64,000 nucleotides of DNA from Pectobacterium wasabiae CFBP 3304 (lineage in GTDB: Bacteria; Pseudomonadota; Gammaproteobacteria; Enterobacterales; Enterobacteriaceae): NCBI RefSeq assembly GCF_001742185.1, contig NZ_CP015750.1:682001-746000 (forward strand), written 5' to 3'. Below the pieces are notes generated by a model. It worked only from the letters and a program-made list of their open reading frames with translations, was not told the DNA's origin and ran no database searches. Shown piece by piece: positions 46,716 to 56,432 of the stretch. Within the stretch, counting starts at the first letter, position 1. Each line of letters opens with the position of its first letter. Made by a program: the position numbers and the translations under genes.

Positions 46716-47738
46716 ATGACCGACGTAAAATCAGGTAAAAACAACGCAGTATCAGCCGATTCCCGCGCCTCTCATCTTAACCGCTTCTCCATCGCGCCGA
46801 TGCTCGACTGGACCGATCGCCATTGCCGTTACTTCCTTCGCCAACTAACTGGTCAGACGCTGCTGTATACCGAAATGGTGACGACAGGTGCGATTCTTCA
46901 CGGCAAAGGCGACTACCTGGCCTATAGCGAAGAAGAGCATCCACTGGCGCTGCAACTCGGCGGCAGCGATCCTACGGCGTTGGCACAATGCGCCAAACTG
47001 GCGGAACAGCGCGGCTATGATGAAGTGAACCTGAACGTCGGCTGCCCGTCCGACCGTGTACAAAATGGGCGTTTCGGCGCCTGCCTGATGGGCGAAGCGG
47101 CGCTGGTAGCGGACTGCATCAAAGCGATGAAAGACAGCACCTCAATCCCGATTACGGTGAAAACCCGCATCGGCATTGACGATCAAGACAGCTATGAATT
47201 CTTGTGCGAGTTTATCCAAACCGTTGCTGGGCGCGGCGAGTGCGATACCTTCGTCATCCACGCGCGCAAAGCCTGGCTATCGGGCCTGAGTCCGAAAGAG
47301 AATCGGGAAATTCCACCACTGGATTATCCGCGCGTTTATCAGCTCAAGCGTGATTTCCCAGCGCTCACCCTCGCTATCAACGGCGGCGTCAAAACGCTGG
47401 AAGAAGCCAAAACGCATTTACAGCATCTGGACGGTGTGATGATGGGGCGTGAGGCTTACCAAAATCCCGGCATTCTGGCACAGGTTGACCGTGAACTGTT
47501 TGGTATTGATGCCGTTGCTCCGGATCTGGCTGACGTAGTGCGGGCCATGTATCCCTACATCGAACGCGAACTTTCTGGCGGTGCATCATTAGGCCACATC
47601 ACGCGCCATATGCTCGGTATGTTTCAGGGCATCACCGGTGCTCGTCAGTGGCGACGCTACCTGAGCGAAAACGCCCACAAGCCCGGTGCCGACGCTGCGG
47701 TAGTAGAACGTGCGTTGGCGCTGGTTAATCTGGTTTAA
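46716..47738 (+). CDS. dusA: tRNA-dihydrouridine(20/20a) synthase DusA
   Basis: A 340-residue FMN enzyme that reduces U20/U20a in t[43 protein letters not shown] (catalytic Cys) and [14 protein letters not shown] phosphate loop (here [10 protein letters not shown]) match DusA. It is followed by pspG and qor-dnaB as in E. coli. Confidence 0.96.
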   Translation: MTDVKSGKNNAVSADSRASHLNRFSIAPMLDWTDRHCRYFLRQLTGQTLLYTEMVTTGAILHGKGDYLAYSEEEHPLALQLGGSDPTALAQCAKLAEQRGYDEVNLNVGCPSDRVQNGRFGACLMGEAALVADCIKAMKDSTSIPITVKTRIGIDDQDSYEFLCEFIQTVAGRGECDTFVIHARKAWLSGLSPKENREIPPLDYPRVYQLKRDFPALTLAINGGVKTLEEAKTHLQHLDGVMMGREAYQNPGILAQVDRELFGIDAVAPDLADVVRAMYPYIERELSGGASLGHITRHMLGMFQGITGARQWRRYLSENAHKPGADAAVVERALALVNLV

Positions 47739-47791
47739 AAAATACCAATAGTTAGCATTACCCACCTATACGTTCTCATTTCTCTTTCTGG

Positions 47792-47824
47792 CGTCGCTGA
47801 TAAATCAACTACTTATCAGCGACG
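47792..47824. terminator. dusA terminator
   Basis: CGTCGCTGATAA and TTATCAGCGACG form a perfect 12-bp stem with a 9-base loop, five bases before the sigma-54 promoter of pspG; it insulates pspG from dusA transcription. Confidence 0.75.
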
Positions 47825-47828
47825 TATC

Positions 47829-47845
47829 TTGGCACGATTCTTGTA
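47829..47845 (+). promoter_or_regulatory. Sigma-54 promoter of pspG
   Basis: TTGGCACG-ATTC-TTGTA closely matches the -24/-12 sigma-54 consensus (TGGCACG-N4-TTGCA; one change in the -12 GC). In E. coli pspG is sigma-54/PspF dependent, which supports the call. Confidence 0.8.
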
Positions 47846-47904
47846 ATTGCTTATGTAGCACGCAGACTCATTTTTCTGCGGTTTAACCGCTATAGGAGCG
47901 CACC

Positions 47905-48177
47905 ATGTTGGAAATCTTCTTCGTTATTGGCTTTTTTATCATGCTGATGTTGACGGGCGTGTCACTACTGGGTGTGATTGCGGCACTGTTTGTCGCGTCC
48001 CTTTTTATGCTGATTGGTGGCCTGTTTAGCATGGCGATAAAGGTGTTGCCGTGGCTAATTTTAGCCGTCGTGGGGGTGTGGTTGTGGCGCAAATTTAGCG
48101 GGCGGCCCGTCTACAACTCGCACCGTTATACCTACCAAAAATACACCTATCGCCAGCGCAATCGGAATGAATGGTAA
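47905..48177 (+). CDS. pspG: Phage shock protein G
   Basis: A 90-residue inner-membrane protein with two hydrophobic segments (FFVIGFFIMLMLTGVSLLGVIAALFVASLFML and VLPWLILAVVGVWLW) and a basic Tyr/Arg-rich tail. It matches PspG, an effector of the envelope-stress Psp response, in place between dusA and qor. Confidence 0.93.
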   Translation: MLEIFFVIGFFIMLMLTGVSLLGVIAALFVASLFMLIGGLFSMAIKVLPWLILAVVGVWLWRKFSGRPVYNSHRYTYQKYTYRQRNRNEW

Positions 48178-48278
48178 TATCAGAAAAGGGAAAAATCTGA
48201 ATTACGCGCAAAAATGACGGCCAACACGGTATTTAACACGAACTTATCTTCGTATCGCCTTGTTTTAAGAGCGTCTTA

Positions 48279-48323
48279 TTTTAGTTCGACCAGTTTTAGT
48301 ACAATCTGTTTTAGTACAAAAGT
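48279..48323 (+). repeat. Three tandem 15-bp repeats
   Basis: TTTTAGTTCGACCAG, TTTTAGTACAATCTG and TTTTAGTACAAAAGT start at 48279, 48294 and 48309. They lie in the 500-bp gene-free stretch between pspG and the P450 gene. A short frame across them (48214-48405) is not convincing as a gene. Confidence 0.6.
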
Positions 48324-48566
48324 GTGCGCCAGCAGATATTTTTTCCCTGATGTGGCTGCTAGGATGACGCCACAGTTTGTTGCTCTTTCATCGTTTAAAG
48401 GGTGAGCAAACTAAACTAGGTAAATAAAACAGGGTGGCAAACAAGCCACACGATTTCATCATCGTCAGGGAAATAATAGCCACACAGTGGCACCTTCGTG
48501 ACGATCACCACGCTGTACCCTACTACAGTCTGATGAAATTAGCGTAACGGCCAAGGCCTTTTCAGG

Positions 48567-48600
48567 CAATAATACCGACTCTCACGAGTCGGTATTATTG
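48567..48600. terminator. Strong bidirectional terminator
   Basis: CAATAATACCGACTC-TCAC-GAGTCGGTATTATTG is a perfect 15-bp stem with a four-base loop, 75 bp downstream of the minus-strand P450 stop. Confidence 0.75.
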
Positions 48601-48673
48601 CTAGGCTATGTCGTTCAGTAACAAGCTTTCCTGCCCTTATCGGCCTTCCACTGACACACGCCATCACGCTTTT

Positions 48674-50062
48674 TTATTGCGTCTGTTCGCGCTTGTGTAG
48701 CTTCACGCGAAAACCTGATGGTGTCATCGTAAAGGCAAAACTCTCGGTGACCGCCGATGCAGGCTGCTGAGCTTCTACGCGAAACCCGCTACACAGCGCG
48801 TGAAACCCCAGTTTAATCTCCATTAATGCCAGCGACCGCCCCGGGCACATACGCGGCCCACCGCCAAAGGGCTGGAGATCGGAAAAAGCCGCCTTTCCGC
48901 GCTCAAGCCACCGCTCAGGCATAAAATCATAGGGCTGCTGAAATAGCTCGTCATCAAACCCGCTCGCATTCAGCATTAGCAGCAGAGGTGTGCCTTTTTT
49001 GATCAGGAAATCATCAATGACGGTGTCCTTAGTTGGCTCAAGGTACAGCAACGGTGCGACGGGCTTCAGCCGCATCGATTCATACATCACGGCGGTGAGC
49101 CAGGGCATACGCGGCAACGGCCACGGAAGGATCGCCCCTGCACCATCAGCAGCCTCTTTGCACTCCTGAAAAATGCACTCTTCTGCCGAAGGGGCCGAGC
49201 AAAGTAAAAAACTCATCCAGGTAAGCGTATTCGCCGTCGTGTCCTCCCCTGCAATAAGCAGCGTAATCGCATTCGCCATAATATCTTCGTCTTTCAGCGC
49301 CCCATTGTTTCTTTGCTCGGCAAGCATCACTTGCAGCATATTTTCAGGCGCGTCCATTAACTGCGGATTTAGCTGGATGCGCTGCCGCTGACGATAAATG
49401 AATCCATCAAGGTACTCACGAATCAGACTCAAGCTGACATCGAACTGCTTATCTCGCGCCCTCCTGATGTAGCGCCATACGGGTATGGGGGACTCGCAGC
49501 GCTCATTAATGATGGGAAATAAGTGGCGTAAGCTTTGTGATAGCGAGTTTTCCCCCTGTTCGAGGGTATTCACGTCTTCACCAAAAGCCAGTAATGAAGT
49601 GATATCAACCGTATAGCGCTTAAATTCATCCACCAGCGCGATTGTCTCTCCGGCTTCAGCCAGCATCGTAAAACGCTCGGATAACCGAGAAGTGACCTTC
49701 CTGAGACTGGGATAAAAATACTTCAGATGGGCGGGCTGAAACATCGGTTCCGTCAGTTTACGCTGGTTCTCCCACCGTTCCCCTTCAGATGAGAAAACGC
49801 CGTTCAGCCCGGCTTCCTGAAAAACAGACTCAATACTGCTGATGCGCCGAAACTCGTCGGGACGGGATTTCATGATGGTGCGAATCCATTCAGTATCGGC
49901 AATCACTACCGCTGACGTCAGCCCCAGCCTTAATCGGTAAAAGCGGCCGTACTGCGCTTTCCACCGCAGCATCTGTAAGTGGATGTCACTACGTTTTAAG
50001 TAATCAACATGCCCGAGAACACCTCGGGTTGGGGGCATTGGCAGGCGTTTGATGGATCTCAT
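48674..50062 (-). CDS. Cytochrome P450
   Basis: A 462-residue heme monooxygenase-type protein. The heme-binding loop FGGGPRMCPGRSLA places the ligand at Cys406, the K-helix ExxR is ESMRLKP, and the I-helix oxygen-binding motif is AGEDTTANT. No N-terminal membrane anchor is evident. No ferredoxin, reductase or biosynthetic genes are adjacent, so substrate and redox partner are unknown. It interrupts the pspG-qor order seen in E. coli and has an A/T-rich upstream region (50063-50397, no gene), suggesting acquisition. Confidence 0.92.
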   Translation of the reverse strand: MRSIKRLPMPPTRGVLGHVDYLKRSDIHLQMLRWKAQYGRFYRLRLGLTSAVVIADTEWIRTIMKSRPDEFRRISSIESVFQEAGLNGVFSSEGERWENQRKLTEPMFQPAHLKYFYPSLRKVTSRLSERFTMLAEAGETIALVDEFKRYTVDITSLLAFGEDVNTLEQGENSLSQSLRHLFPIINERCESPIPVWRYIRRARDKQFDVSLSLIREYLDGFIYRQRQRIQLNPQLMDAPENMLQVMLAEQRNNGALKDEDIMANAITLLIAGEDTTANTLTWMSFLLCSAPSAEECIFQECKEAADGAGAILPWPLPRMPWLTAVMYESMRLKPVAPLLYLEPTKDTVIDDFLIKKGTPLLLMLNASGFDDELFQQPYDFMPERWLERGKAAFSDLQPFGGGPRMCPGRSLALMEIKLGFHALCSGFRVEAQQPASAVTESFAFTMTPSGFRVKLHKREQTQ

Positions 50063-50397
50063 ATTCGCATCCTTCTTTATGTATGTTCAAAAGCAGGTGA
50101 ATGCATCACCTGTGAAAACAACAATCGAGATAGCGAAGAGGTAGAGAAATAATGCACGGCGCAGACAACGAACAAAACAGAGAATTTGGATAAACGTCTG
50201 AGCCTGTTTTTTCGTCAAATCCTACAGAGGCATGTTTAAAAAACAAACACGTTGATTTGGTTTTTTTGTTAATAAGTAATACTACGGGCAGCCATCTTTT
50301 CTTCTACGGAAGGGCACGGCAAATAAACCGTAACCCATCCAGCCAAGTGAAGAAAAGCAAAGGTTACCGCAACACGCACGATAACCTTCCTAAACCA

Positions 50398-51381
50398 TTA
50401 CGGAATCAACAGGCATGAACCCTGCGTGCTACGACTTTCTAACGCCCGATGGGCCGCTTGTGCATCCGCTAACGCGAATTTCTGATTCTGCGGCACGTCT
50501 ACCGTCATCGCCCCGCTGGCAATCAATGAGAACAGTTCGTTACTGGCCTGCTCCAGTTCAGCACGGTTCGTCACATAGCCAAACAGTGAAGGGCGCGTCA
50601 CGTACAGCGACCCTTTCTGGTTCAAAATGCCCAGATTGACGCCGGTCACCGGCCCAGAAGCGTTACCGAAACTGACCATCAATCCGCGACGGCGCAGGCT
50701 ATCGAGCGAGGCTTCCCAGGTATCTTTCCCGACCGAGTCATACACGACCGCTACCTTCTTCCCATCGGTCAGTTCTGCGACACGCTGCGCGATATTCTCG
50801 GTGCGGTAATTAATGGTCGCCCAGGCCCCCGCCTGTTTTGCGCGCTCCGCTTTCTCATCGGAACCTACCGTCCCGATCAGCTTCGCCCCCAACGCCTTCG
50901 CCCACTGGCAGGCAATCAGCCCAACGCCGCCCGCAGCGGCATGGAACAAGAAGACTTCATTCGGTTTGATGTCATACGTCTGGCGCAGCAGATAGTAAAC
51001 CGTTAGCCCTTTCAGGAAAGAGGCCGCCGCCTGCTCAAAGCTGATGGCATCCGGCAGCAGCGCCACCTTCTCCGCAACCACGTTATGCACCTCGCTATAC
51101 GCGCCCAGCCCGGACTGCGCATACACGACGCGATCGCCGACTTTCAGCACGTTAACCCCTGCCCCCACTTTCGTCACAACGCCCGCGGCTTCGGTTCCCA
51201 GCCCGGAAGGCAAATCAGGCACAGGATACAAGCCGCTACGAATATAGGTATCGATAAAATTAATGCCGATGGCGCGGTTCTCCACCTGAACCTCTCCCAC
51301 GGCGGGTTCGGTAGGCGTGAAATCCCCATATTGCAACACCTCTGGACCACCATAAGCCCGGAACTGAACGCGTTTTGCCAT
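50398..51381 (-). CDS. qor: NADPH:quinone oxidoreductase
   Basis: A 327-residue zinc-independent medium-chain dehydrogenase/reductase. FHAAAGGVGLIACQWAKALGAKLIGTVGS is the NADPH-binding Rossmann motif and the overall sequence matches E. coli QOR. It is divergent from dnaB, the conserved order. Confidence 0.95.
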   Translation of the reverse strand: MAKRVQFRAYGGPEVLQYGDFTPTEPAVGEVQVENRAIGINFIDTYIRSGLYPVPDLPSGLGTEAAGVVTKVGAGVNVLKVGDRVVYAQSGLGAYSEVHNVVAEKVALLPDAISFEQAAASFLKGLTVYYLLRQTYDIKPNEVFLFHAAAGGVGLIACQWAKALGAKLIGTVGSDEKAERAKQAGAWATINYRTENIAQRVAELTDGKKVAVVYDSVGKDTWEASLDSLRRRGLMVSFGNASGPVTGVNLGILNQKGSLYVTRPSLFGYVTNRAELEQASNELFSLIASGAMTVDVPQNQKFALADAQAAHRALESRSTQGSCLLIP

Positions 51382-51433
51382 GTTATCTCCTTAATCGTGA
51401 CAGGTTTATTGTCTTTCTATAAGACGTCTACCC

Positions 51434-51629
51434 TAAATAATTCGAGTTTCAGGCAGGCGGCAAGCGAGGGAGTCCCGATGAGCTTACTTGAGTAAGTGAT
51501 TCGGGTGACAAATCTGCCGGGAGCAGATTTGAACGCTGCTTGCAGCGGCCCTTCAGGGCGAGGCCCACGACGGGCCGAGTATTTAAACGTAGCCAACGCA
51601 CATGCAACTTGAAGTATGACGGGTATACT
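51434..51629. repeat. MITE-like dispersed repeat, copy 1
   Basis: About 195 bp between qor and dnaB. Its core (GAGCTTACTTGAGTAAGTGA, then GGGAGCAGATTTGAACGCTG, GGCCCACGACGGGCCGAGTA) is repeated at 54254-54525. Ends are imperfect terminal inverted repeats: TACCCTAAATAATTCGAGTT at the left and the inverse of AACTTGAAGTATGACGGGTA at the right. Confidence 0.75.
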
Positions 51630-51703
51630 GTGTTATTTCGGACGTGCGGCATATACAATGCCCCCTTATCTAATGGCAAATCAACCGGTAAAGAATCCGT
51701 TTC

Positions 51704-53110
51704 ATGGCAGAGAAAAGACCCACCAATAAATCGAATGAACCCCGTGACCGCCAAATGGAAGGACTGAAACTTCCGCCACATTCGCTGGAAGCGGAACAAT
51801 CGGTATTGGGTGGCCTGATGCTCGACAATGAACGCTGGGATAACGTCGCCGAGCGCGTTGTCGCCAACGACTTCTATAACCGCGCCCATCGCCTGATCTT
51901 CACCGAAATGCATCGTTTGCTGGAAATGAGCAGACCGATCGACCTGATTACGTTATCCGAATCGCTCGAACTGCAAGGCTCATTGGAATCCGCCGGTGGC
52001 TTCGCCTATCTGGCCGAGCTGGCAAAAAACACCCCAAGCGCCGCCAACATTGGTGCCTACGCCGACATCGTGCGTGAACGCGCCGTGGTGCGTGAGATGA
52101 TCTCTGTCGCCAATGAGATCGCCGATGCCGGTTACGATCCACAGGGTCGCAGCAGTGAAGAGCTGCTCGATCTGGCGGAATCCCGCGTCTTTCAGATCGC
52201 CGAAAACCGTGCTAGCAAAGACGAAGGTCCGAAAAGTATCGACCGCATTCTGGAAGACACGGTTTCCCGTATCGAACAGTTGTATCAGCGCCCACACGAC
52301 GGCGTAACTGGCGTCTCTACTGGCTATCAGGATCTGGACAAAAAGACTGCTGGCCTGCAGAAATCCGATCTGATCATCGTCGCGGCGCGCCCATCGATGG
52401 GTAAAACGACCTTCGCCATGAACCTGTGTGAAAACGCGGCGATGATGCAGGACAAACCCGTACTGATCTTCAGTCTGGAGATGCCCGGCGAACAGATCAT
52501 GATGCGTATGTTGGCGTCTCTGTCCCGCGTGGATCAGACCCGTATCCGTACCGGTCAGTTGGACGATGAAGACTGGGCGCGTATTTCCAGTACCATGGGG
52601 ATCCTGCTGGAAAAGCGCAACATGTACATCGATGACTCTTCCGGCCTGACACCAACCGACGTCCGTTCCCGTGCTCGCCGCGTGTTCCGTGAACATGACG
52701 GCCTCAGCCTGATCATGATCGACTACCTGCAATTGATGCGTGTACCGTCATTGTCGGACAATCGAACGCTGGAAATCGCAGAAATATCTCGTTCACTCAA
52801 AGCGTTGGCAAAAGAATTACAGGTCCCGGTCGTCGCCCTGTCGCAGCTTAACCGTAGTCTGGAACAGCGCGCCGATAAGCGCCCGGTCAACTCAGATCTG
52901 CGTGAATCCGGCTCCATAGAGCAGGATGCCGACCTGATTATGTTTATCTATCGTGATGAGGTTTATCACGAAAATAGCGATCTGAAAGGCATCGCTGAAA
53001 TCATTTTGGGGAAACAGCGTAACGGCCCGATTGGCTCCGTTCGTTTGACCTTTAACGGGCAGTGGTCGCGCTTTGATAACTATGCCGGCCCACAATATGA
53101 CGATGAATAA
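51704..53110 (+). CDS. dnaB: Replicative DNA helicase DnaB
   Basis: A 468-residue hexameric 5'-3' helicase of the replication fork. N-terminal DnaG-interacting domain (PHSLEAEQSVLGGLMLDNERWD), RecA-like domain with Walker A ARPSMGKTTFAMN, Walker B LIMIDYLQLM and arginine-finger region. Essential single-copy gene; no intein is present. Confidence 0.98.
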   Translation: MAEKRPTNKSNEPRDRQMEGLKLPPHSLEAEQSVLGGLMLDNERWDNVAERVVANDFYNRAHRLIFTEMHRLLEMSRPIDLITLSESLELQGSLESAGGFAYLAELAKNTPSAANIGAYADIVRERAVVREMISVANEIADAGYDPQGRSSEELLDLAESRVFQIAENRASKDEGPKSIDRILEDTVSRIEQLYQRPHDGVTGVSTGYQDLDKKTAGLQKSDLIIVAARPSMGKTTFAMNLCENAAMMQDKPVLIFSLEMPGEQIMMRMLASLSRVDQTRIRTGQLDDEDWARISSTMGILLEKRNMYIDDSSGLTPTDVRSRARRVFREHDGLSLIMIDYLQLMRVPSLSDNRTLEIAEISRSLKALAKELQVPVVALSQLNRSLEQRADKRPVNSDLRESGSIEQDADLIMFIYRDEVYHENSDLKGIAEIILGKQRNGPIGSVRLTFNGQWSRFDNYAGPQYDDE

Positions 53111-53151
53111 CGCAGCGCTCAGCAATGACAACACTGCACTAAGGACCAAGA

Positions 53152-54231
53152 ATGAAAACGGCAACTGCCGTCATTAGTCGGCGTGCGTTACGCCACAATC
53201 TGCAACGTATCCGCCAGCTAGCGCCTGGCAGCCAGGTCGTTGCCGTCGTGAAAGCCAATGCCTACGGCCACGGCATGATCGAATCCGCCCACACCTTCTG
53301 CGATGCCGACTGTTACGGCGTCGCGCGACTCTCCGAAGCGCTGGCGCTTCGCGCGGCGGGCATCACCAAACCTATTGTCCTGCTGGAAGGCTTTTTCTCC
53401 GCTGACGATCTCCCGCTTCTGGTTGAGCACCAGCTAGAAACTGCCGTTCACAGCCCAGAACAGCTTGCCGCACTGGAGCAGGCCACGCTGCCGCAACCGG
53501 TACGCGTATGGATGAAGCTCGATACTGGCATGCACCGTCTCGGCGTTCTGCCGGAACAGGCCGACGCATTTTGGCAACGCCTGACCGAATGTCGCAATGT
53601 GGTGCAGCCAGTCAATATTATGAGCCACTTTTGCCGTGCGGATGAACCCGAAGCAGGAACCACCGAACGCCAGTTGGCCTGCTTCGATGCCTTTACACAG
53701 GGCAAACCCGGCGCACAGTCCATCGCCGCCTCCGGTGGCATTCTGCTATGGCCGCAAGCGCACCGCGATCGCGTTCGCCCCGGCATCATTCTCTACGGCG
53801 TGTCGCCGCTGGATAACGAAGACGCCACACATTTTGGCTTTCAGCCAGCCATGACCTTTACCTCCCACCTGATCGCCGTTCGCGAGCACAAAGCAGGGGA
53901 AGCCGTCGGTTATGGCAGCACCTGGACTAGCCCGCGCGATACGCGTCTGGGCGTTGTGGCCGTTGGCTATGGTGATGGCTACCCTCGCTGCGCACCAGCG
54001 GGTACGCCCGTGCTCATCAACGGGCGCGAAGTGCCACTTTCTGGCCGCGTATCGATGGATATGATCACCGTTGATTTAGGACCAAATGCACAGGATAAGG
54101 TGGGCGATGAGGCTATTCTCTGGGGGCCAGCGCTATCGGTTGAGCGTATTGCTGCACACACGGGCGTCAGCGCCTATGAGCTGATTACCCGCTTAACACA
54201 GCGCGCCACGTTGGAATACACGGATAATTAA
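53152..54231 (+). CDS. alr: Alanine racemase
   Basis: A 359-residue PLP enzyme interconverting L- and D-alanine for peptidoglycan. The PLP lysine is K34 in [13 protein letters not shown]; the C-terminal beta domain has [13 protein letters not shown]. It follows dnaB by 41 bp, as in E. coli. Confidence 0.97.
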   Translation: MKTATAVISRRALRHNLQRIRQLAPGSQVVAVVKANAYGHGMIESAHTFCDADCYGVARLSEALALRAAGITKPIVLLEGFFSADDLPLLVEHQLETAVHSPEQLAALEQATLPQPVRVWMKLDTGMHRLGVLPEQADAFWQRLTECRNVVQPVNIMSHFCRADEPEAGTTERQLACFDAFTQGKPGAQSIAASGGILLWPQAHRDRVRPGIILYGVSPLDNEDATHFGFQPAMTFTSHLIAVREHKAGEAVGYGSTWTSPRDTRLGVVAVGYGDGYPRCAPAGTPVLINGREVPLSGRVSMDMITVDLGPNAQDKVGDEAILWGPALSVERIAAHTGVSAYELITRLTQRATLEYTDN

Positions 54232-54253
54232 TAAAAAATCATAATAATACATA

Positions 54254-54525
54254 TACTCCAAATAATTCGAGTTTCAGGACAAAAACGGCAAGGTGTTTTT
54301 GAACAGCGCTTGCGCTGACCCCGAAGGGGTGAGGCCATAAGGCCGAATAACGCCGCAAGAGAGGGAATCCCGATGAGCTTACACAAGTAAGTGATTCGGG
54401 TGACAAATCTGCCGGGAGCAGATTTGAACGCTGCTTGCAGCGGCTCTTCAGAGCGAGGCCCACGACGGGCCGAGTATTTGAACGCAGCCAACGCACATGC
54501 AACTTGAAGTATTACGAGTATATGA
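54254..54525. repeat. MITE-like dispersed repeat, copy 2
   Basis: About 270 bp just after alr. It shares the core and both ends with the copy at 51434-51629 and has about 75 bp extra internal sequence (54277-54355, containing GCTTGCGCTGACCCCGAAGG). Terminal inverted repeats TATACTCCAAATAATTCGAG and the inverse of TTGAAGTATTACGAGTATA are clearer here. It carries no transposase. Confidence 0.75.
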
Positions 54526-54550
54526 TCTATTTTGTGTAAGGATGCACCAG

Positions 54551-55207
54551 ATGCCCCAACCATCCCGTTTTTTCGGCCTGATCCTTTACTATGCGGCAAG
54601 CTGGCTTGCCGCATCCGCTATCCTGACGCTGTTTGCGCTCATTAATTTTTATACGCTGGAACCGACTGATGTTGGCGGCACACTGTTTGGCGGTATGTTC
54701 GGTGCGATATTCGATCTGATTTACTGGTCTTGCGCCGCGCTAGGGTTCTGCTTTCTGGCGCTTTTTCGACTCTCGGGATGGCGTGTTGCCTTGATATTAG
54801 CAGGGCTGGTGCAAATCGGTATCAGTGCGCTGTGGCGTATTCAATACTGGCAGGATTATGAAAACGAGGAACTGATACTTTCTCCGACGCCTGGCGAACT
54901 GCATGTTTCCATATTGGTGGGCATAGCGATGACCACTATCGGCATCGTGAAATATCGGCACGCCCAGCGCAATTCGGGACCTCATCCTCATAGCCCAGCG
55001 CAGAGCAAAATCGCGCCCCAACAAACGCTCTCCACAAACACAATCACCGCCAAAACAATCGCCGCATTCGTACTGATCGCGCTTTATCTGGTACTCCCGC
55101 TGCATCTCTATCTGCGTGAACCTTTACCCTACTGCGCCTTTAGCCCTGACGGGCAGCAGTTAAGTATCTGTCTGGGAGAGGGTGACGAACGGATCATTGT
55201 GGAGTGA
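54551..55207 (+). CDS. Membrane protein, unknown
   Basis: About 218 residues with four hydrophobic segments: LILYYAASWLAASAILTLFALINF, GGMFGAIFDLIYWSCAALGFCFLALF, VALILAGLVQIGISALW/VSILVGIAMTTIGIV, and IAAFVLIALYLVLPLHLYL near the C terminus. Not recognised. The start at 54551 is chosen because TAAGGA precedes it; the frame extends upstream to 54497 into the MITE-like repeat. Confidence 0.6.
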   Translation: MPQPSRFFGLILYYAASWLAASAILTLFALINFYTLEPTDVGGTLFGGMFGAIFDLIYWSCAALGFCFLALFRLSGWRVALILAGLVQIGISALWRIQYWQDYENEELILSPTPGELHVSILVGIAMTTIGIVKYRHAQRNSGPHPHSPAQSKIAPQQTLSTNTITAKTIAAFVLIALYLVLPLHLYLREPLPYCAFSPDGQQLSICLGEGDERIIVE

Positions 55208-55329
55208 TGGGGGGAGATCAGACGGGATGGAGAATAGAGCCTGTCGCGTACTGCTTCTCACCCCCTTTTTTAACGCACAGTCGTAATTTACTGATTTATA
55301 ATCACCTTTTTCCGCAGCCATAAAAAAGG

Positions 55330-55391
55330 GTTTTTCTGAGAAAACAGGATATTCTCTTTAATAATCTGGTGGTTAGCATAAAATTCTTACG
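55330..55391 (+). promoter_or_regulatory. Probable CRISPR leader
   Basis: A/T-rich stretch (AAAAGGGTTTTTCTGAGAAA...) directly before the first canonical repeat. Leader side is inferred because the degenerate repeat is at the other end. Confidence 0.5.
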
Positions 55392-55599
55392 GTTCACTGC
55401 CGCATAGGCAGCTTAGAAAGATTTAAAAACTCGATAATTATCTGTATTAACGTTCACTGCCGCATAGGCAGCTTAGAAAGATGAATACTATCAATTAGCA
55501 AGTAATTTCATGTTCACTGCCGCATAGGCAGCTTAGAAATGAGTCCTCGATTACTGCATAGGCTCCGATTAGTTCACTACCGAACAGGCAGTGAAGAAA
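55392..55599 (+). CRISPR. Type I-F CRISPR array, 4 repeats and 3 spacers
   Basis: Three identical 28-bp repeats beginning GTTCACTGCCGCATAGGCAG and ending CTTAGAAA (55392-55419, 55452-55479, 55512-55539) and a fourth at 55572-55599 with six changes, separated by three 32-bp spacers. The repeat holds the CTGCC/GGCAG hairpin cut by Csy4 (Cas6f). Polarity is left to right: the degenerate repeat marks the trailer end. The cognate csy4 and csy3 lie 7.5 kb to the right on the minus strand. Confidence 0.96.
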
Positions 55600-55701
55600 A
55601 TAAAACTCTCCTAAAGTCAGGAATAAAAAACTCATAGGCAACACGGCCTAAAAAACTGGTAGTCTGTTTGGCTCACCGTCTGACACTGTTTAGGGAACGC
55701 G

Positions 55702-56181
55702 ATGTACAACATTGATGATTTCGATCTGAAAATTCTGACGCTGCTGCAAACCAACGGCCGCCTGACCAATCAGGAACTGAGTGAGTTGGTCGGGCTTTCC
55801 GCCTCACAGTGCTCCCGCCGTCGCATCGCGCTGGAACAGGCACAACTGATCCTCGGCTATCATGCCCGACTGTCACCGAATGCCGTTGGTCTGGAATGTC
55901 TGGGGTTAATTGAGGTGCGGCTGATCAACCACACCAGCGAATACGTTGAACGCTTTCACCAGATGCTGGGGGAAGTGGATGCGATTATCGATGCCTATAA
56001 GACGACGGGTGATGCCGATTATCTGTTAAAAGTCGCCGTCGCGGATCTGCCTGGGCTCAGCACGCTGATTAGCCAGATTCTGTCGCAGAACAAGAGTGTC
56101 GCGCATCTGAAAACCTCAGTCGTCTTGAACCGTCTCAAAGAGAACGGTTTGGTGACACCAGAACCCCCTGCGTTGCCCTAA
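55702..56181 (+). CDS. Lrp/AsnC-family transcriptional regulator
   Basis: A 159-residue regulator: N-terminal helix-turn-helix (LKILTLLQTNGRLTNQELSELVGLSASQCSRR) and the RAM ligand domain (DAIIDAYKTTGDADYLLKVAVADL). Ligand and targets unknown; neighbouring yitT-like and tyrB genes are candidate targets. Confidence 0.92.
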   Translation: MYNIDDFDLKILTLLQTNGRLTNQELSELVGLSASQCSRRRIALEQAQLILGYHARLSPNAVGLECLGLIEVRLINHTSEYVERFHQMLGEVDAIIDAYKTTGDADYLLKVAVADLPGLSTLISQILSQNKSVAHLKTSVVLNRLKENGLVTPEPPALP

Positions 56182-56432
56182 ATTGGGGCAACAGTGCCTA
56201 TTTGGTGCATAGAGATGAATTATTTACGCAATAAAAAACAATTAACTGCACGAAAATACCAATAAATCAGAATTTAACGCACGAATCACGCATAATTTTC
56301 ATCTATATAATTCAATACGTTGCTCTTATTACCGCAGGTCTTTCGCGCAAACCAGCCGCTAAGCGGTATCATCTGGTGTGATTCTTGCTTGGGTAAGCAC
56401 ATGTTTTTACGACCCTCTGTTGAGTGCTCACC

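Noticed and set aside
48214..48405. 63-codon forward frame after pspG
   Set aside because: It is generated largely by the 15-bp tandem repeats; no RBS.
55572..55599. Reading the fourth CRISPR repeat as a separate unrelated sequence
   Set aside because: It keeps 22 of 28 positions and the exact 32-bp spacing, so it is the degenerate terminal repeat.
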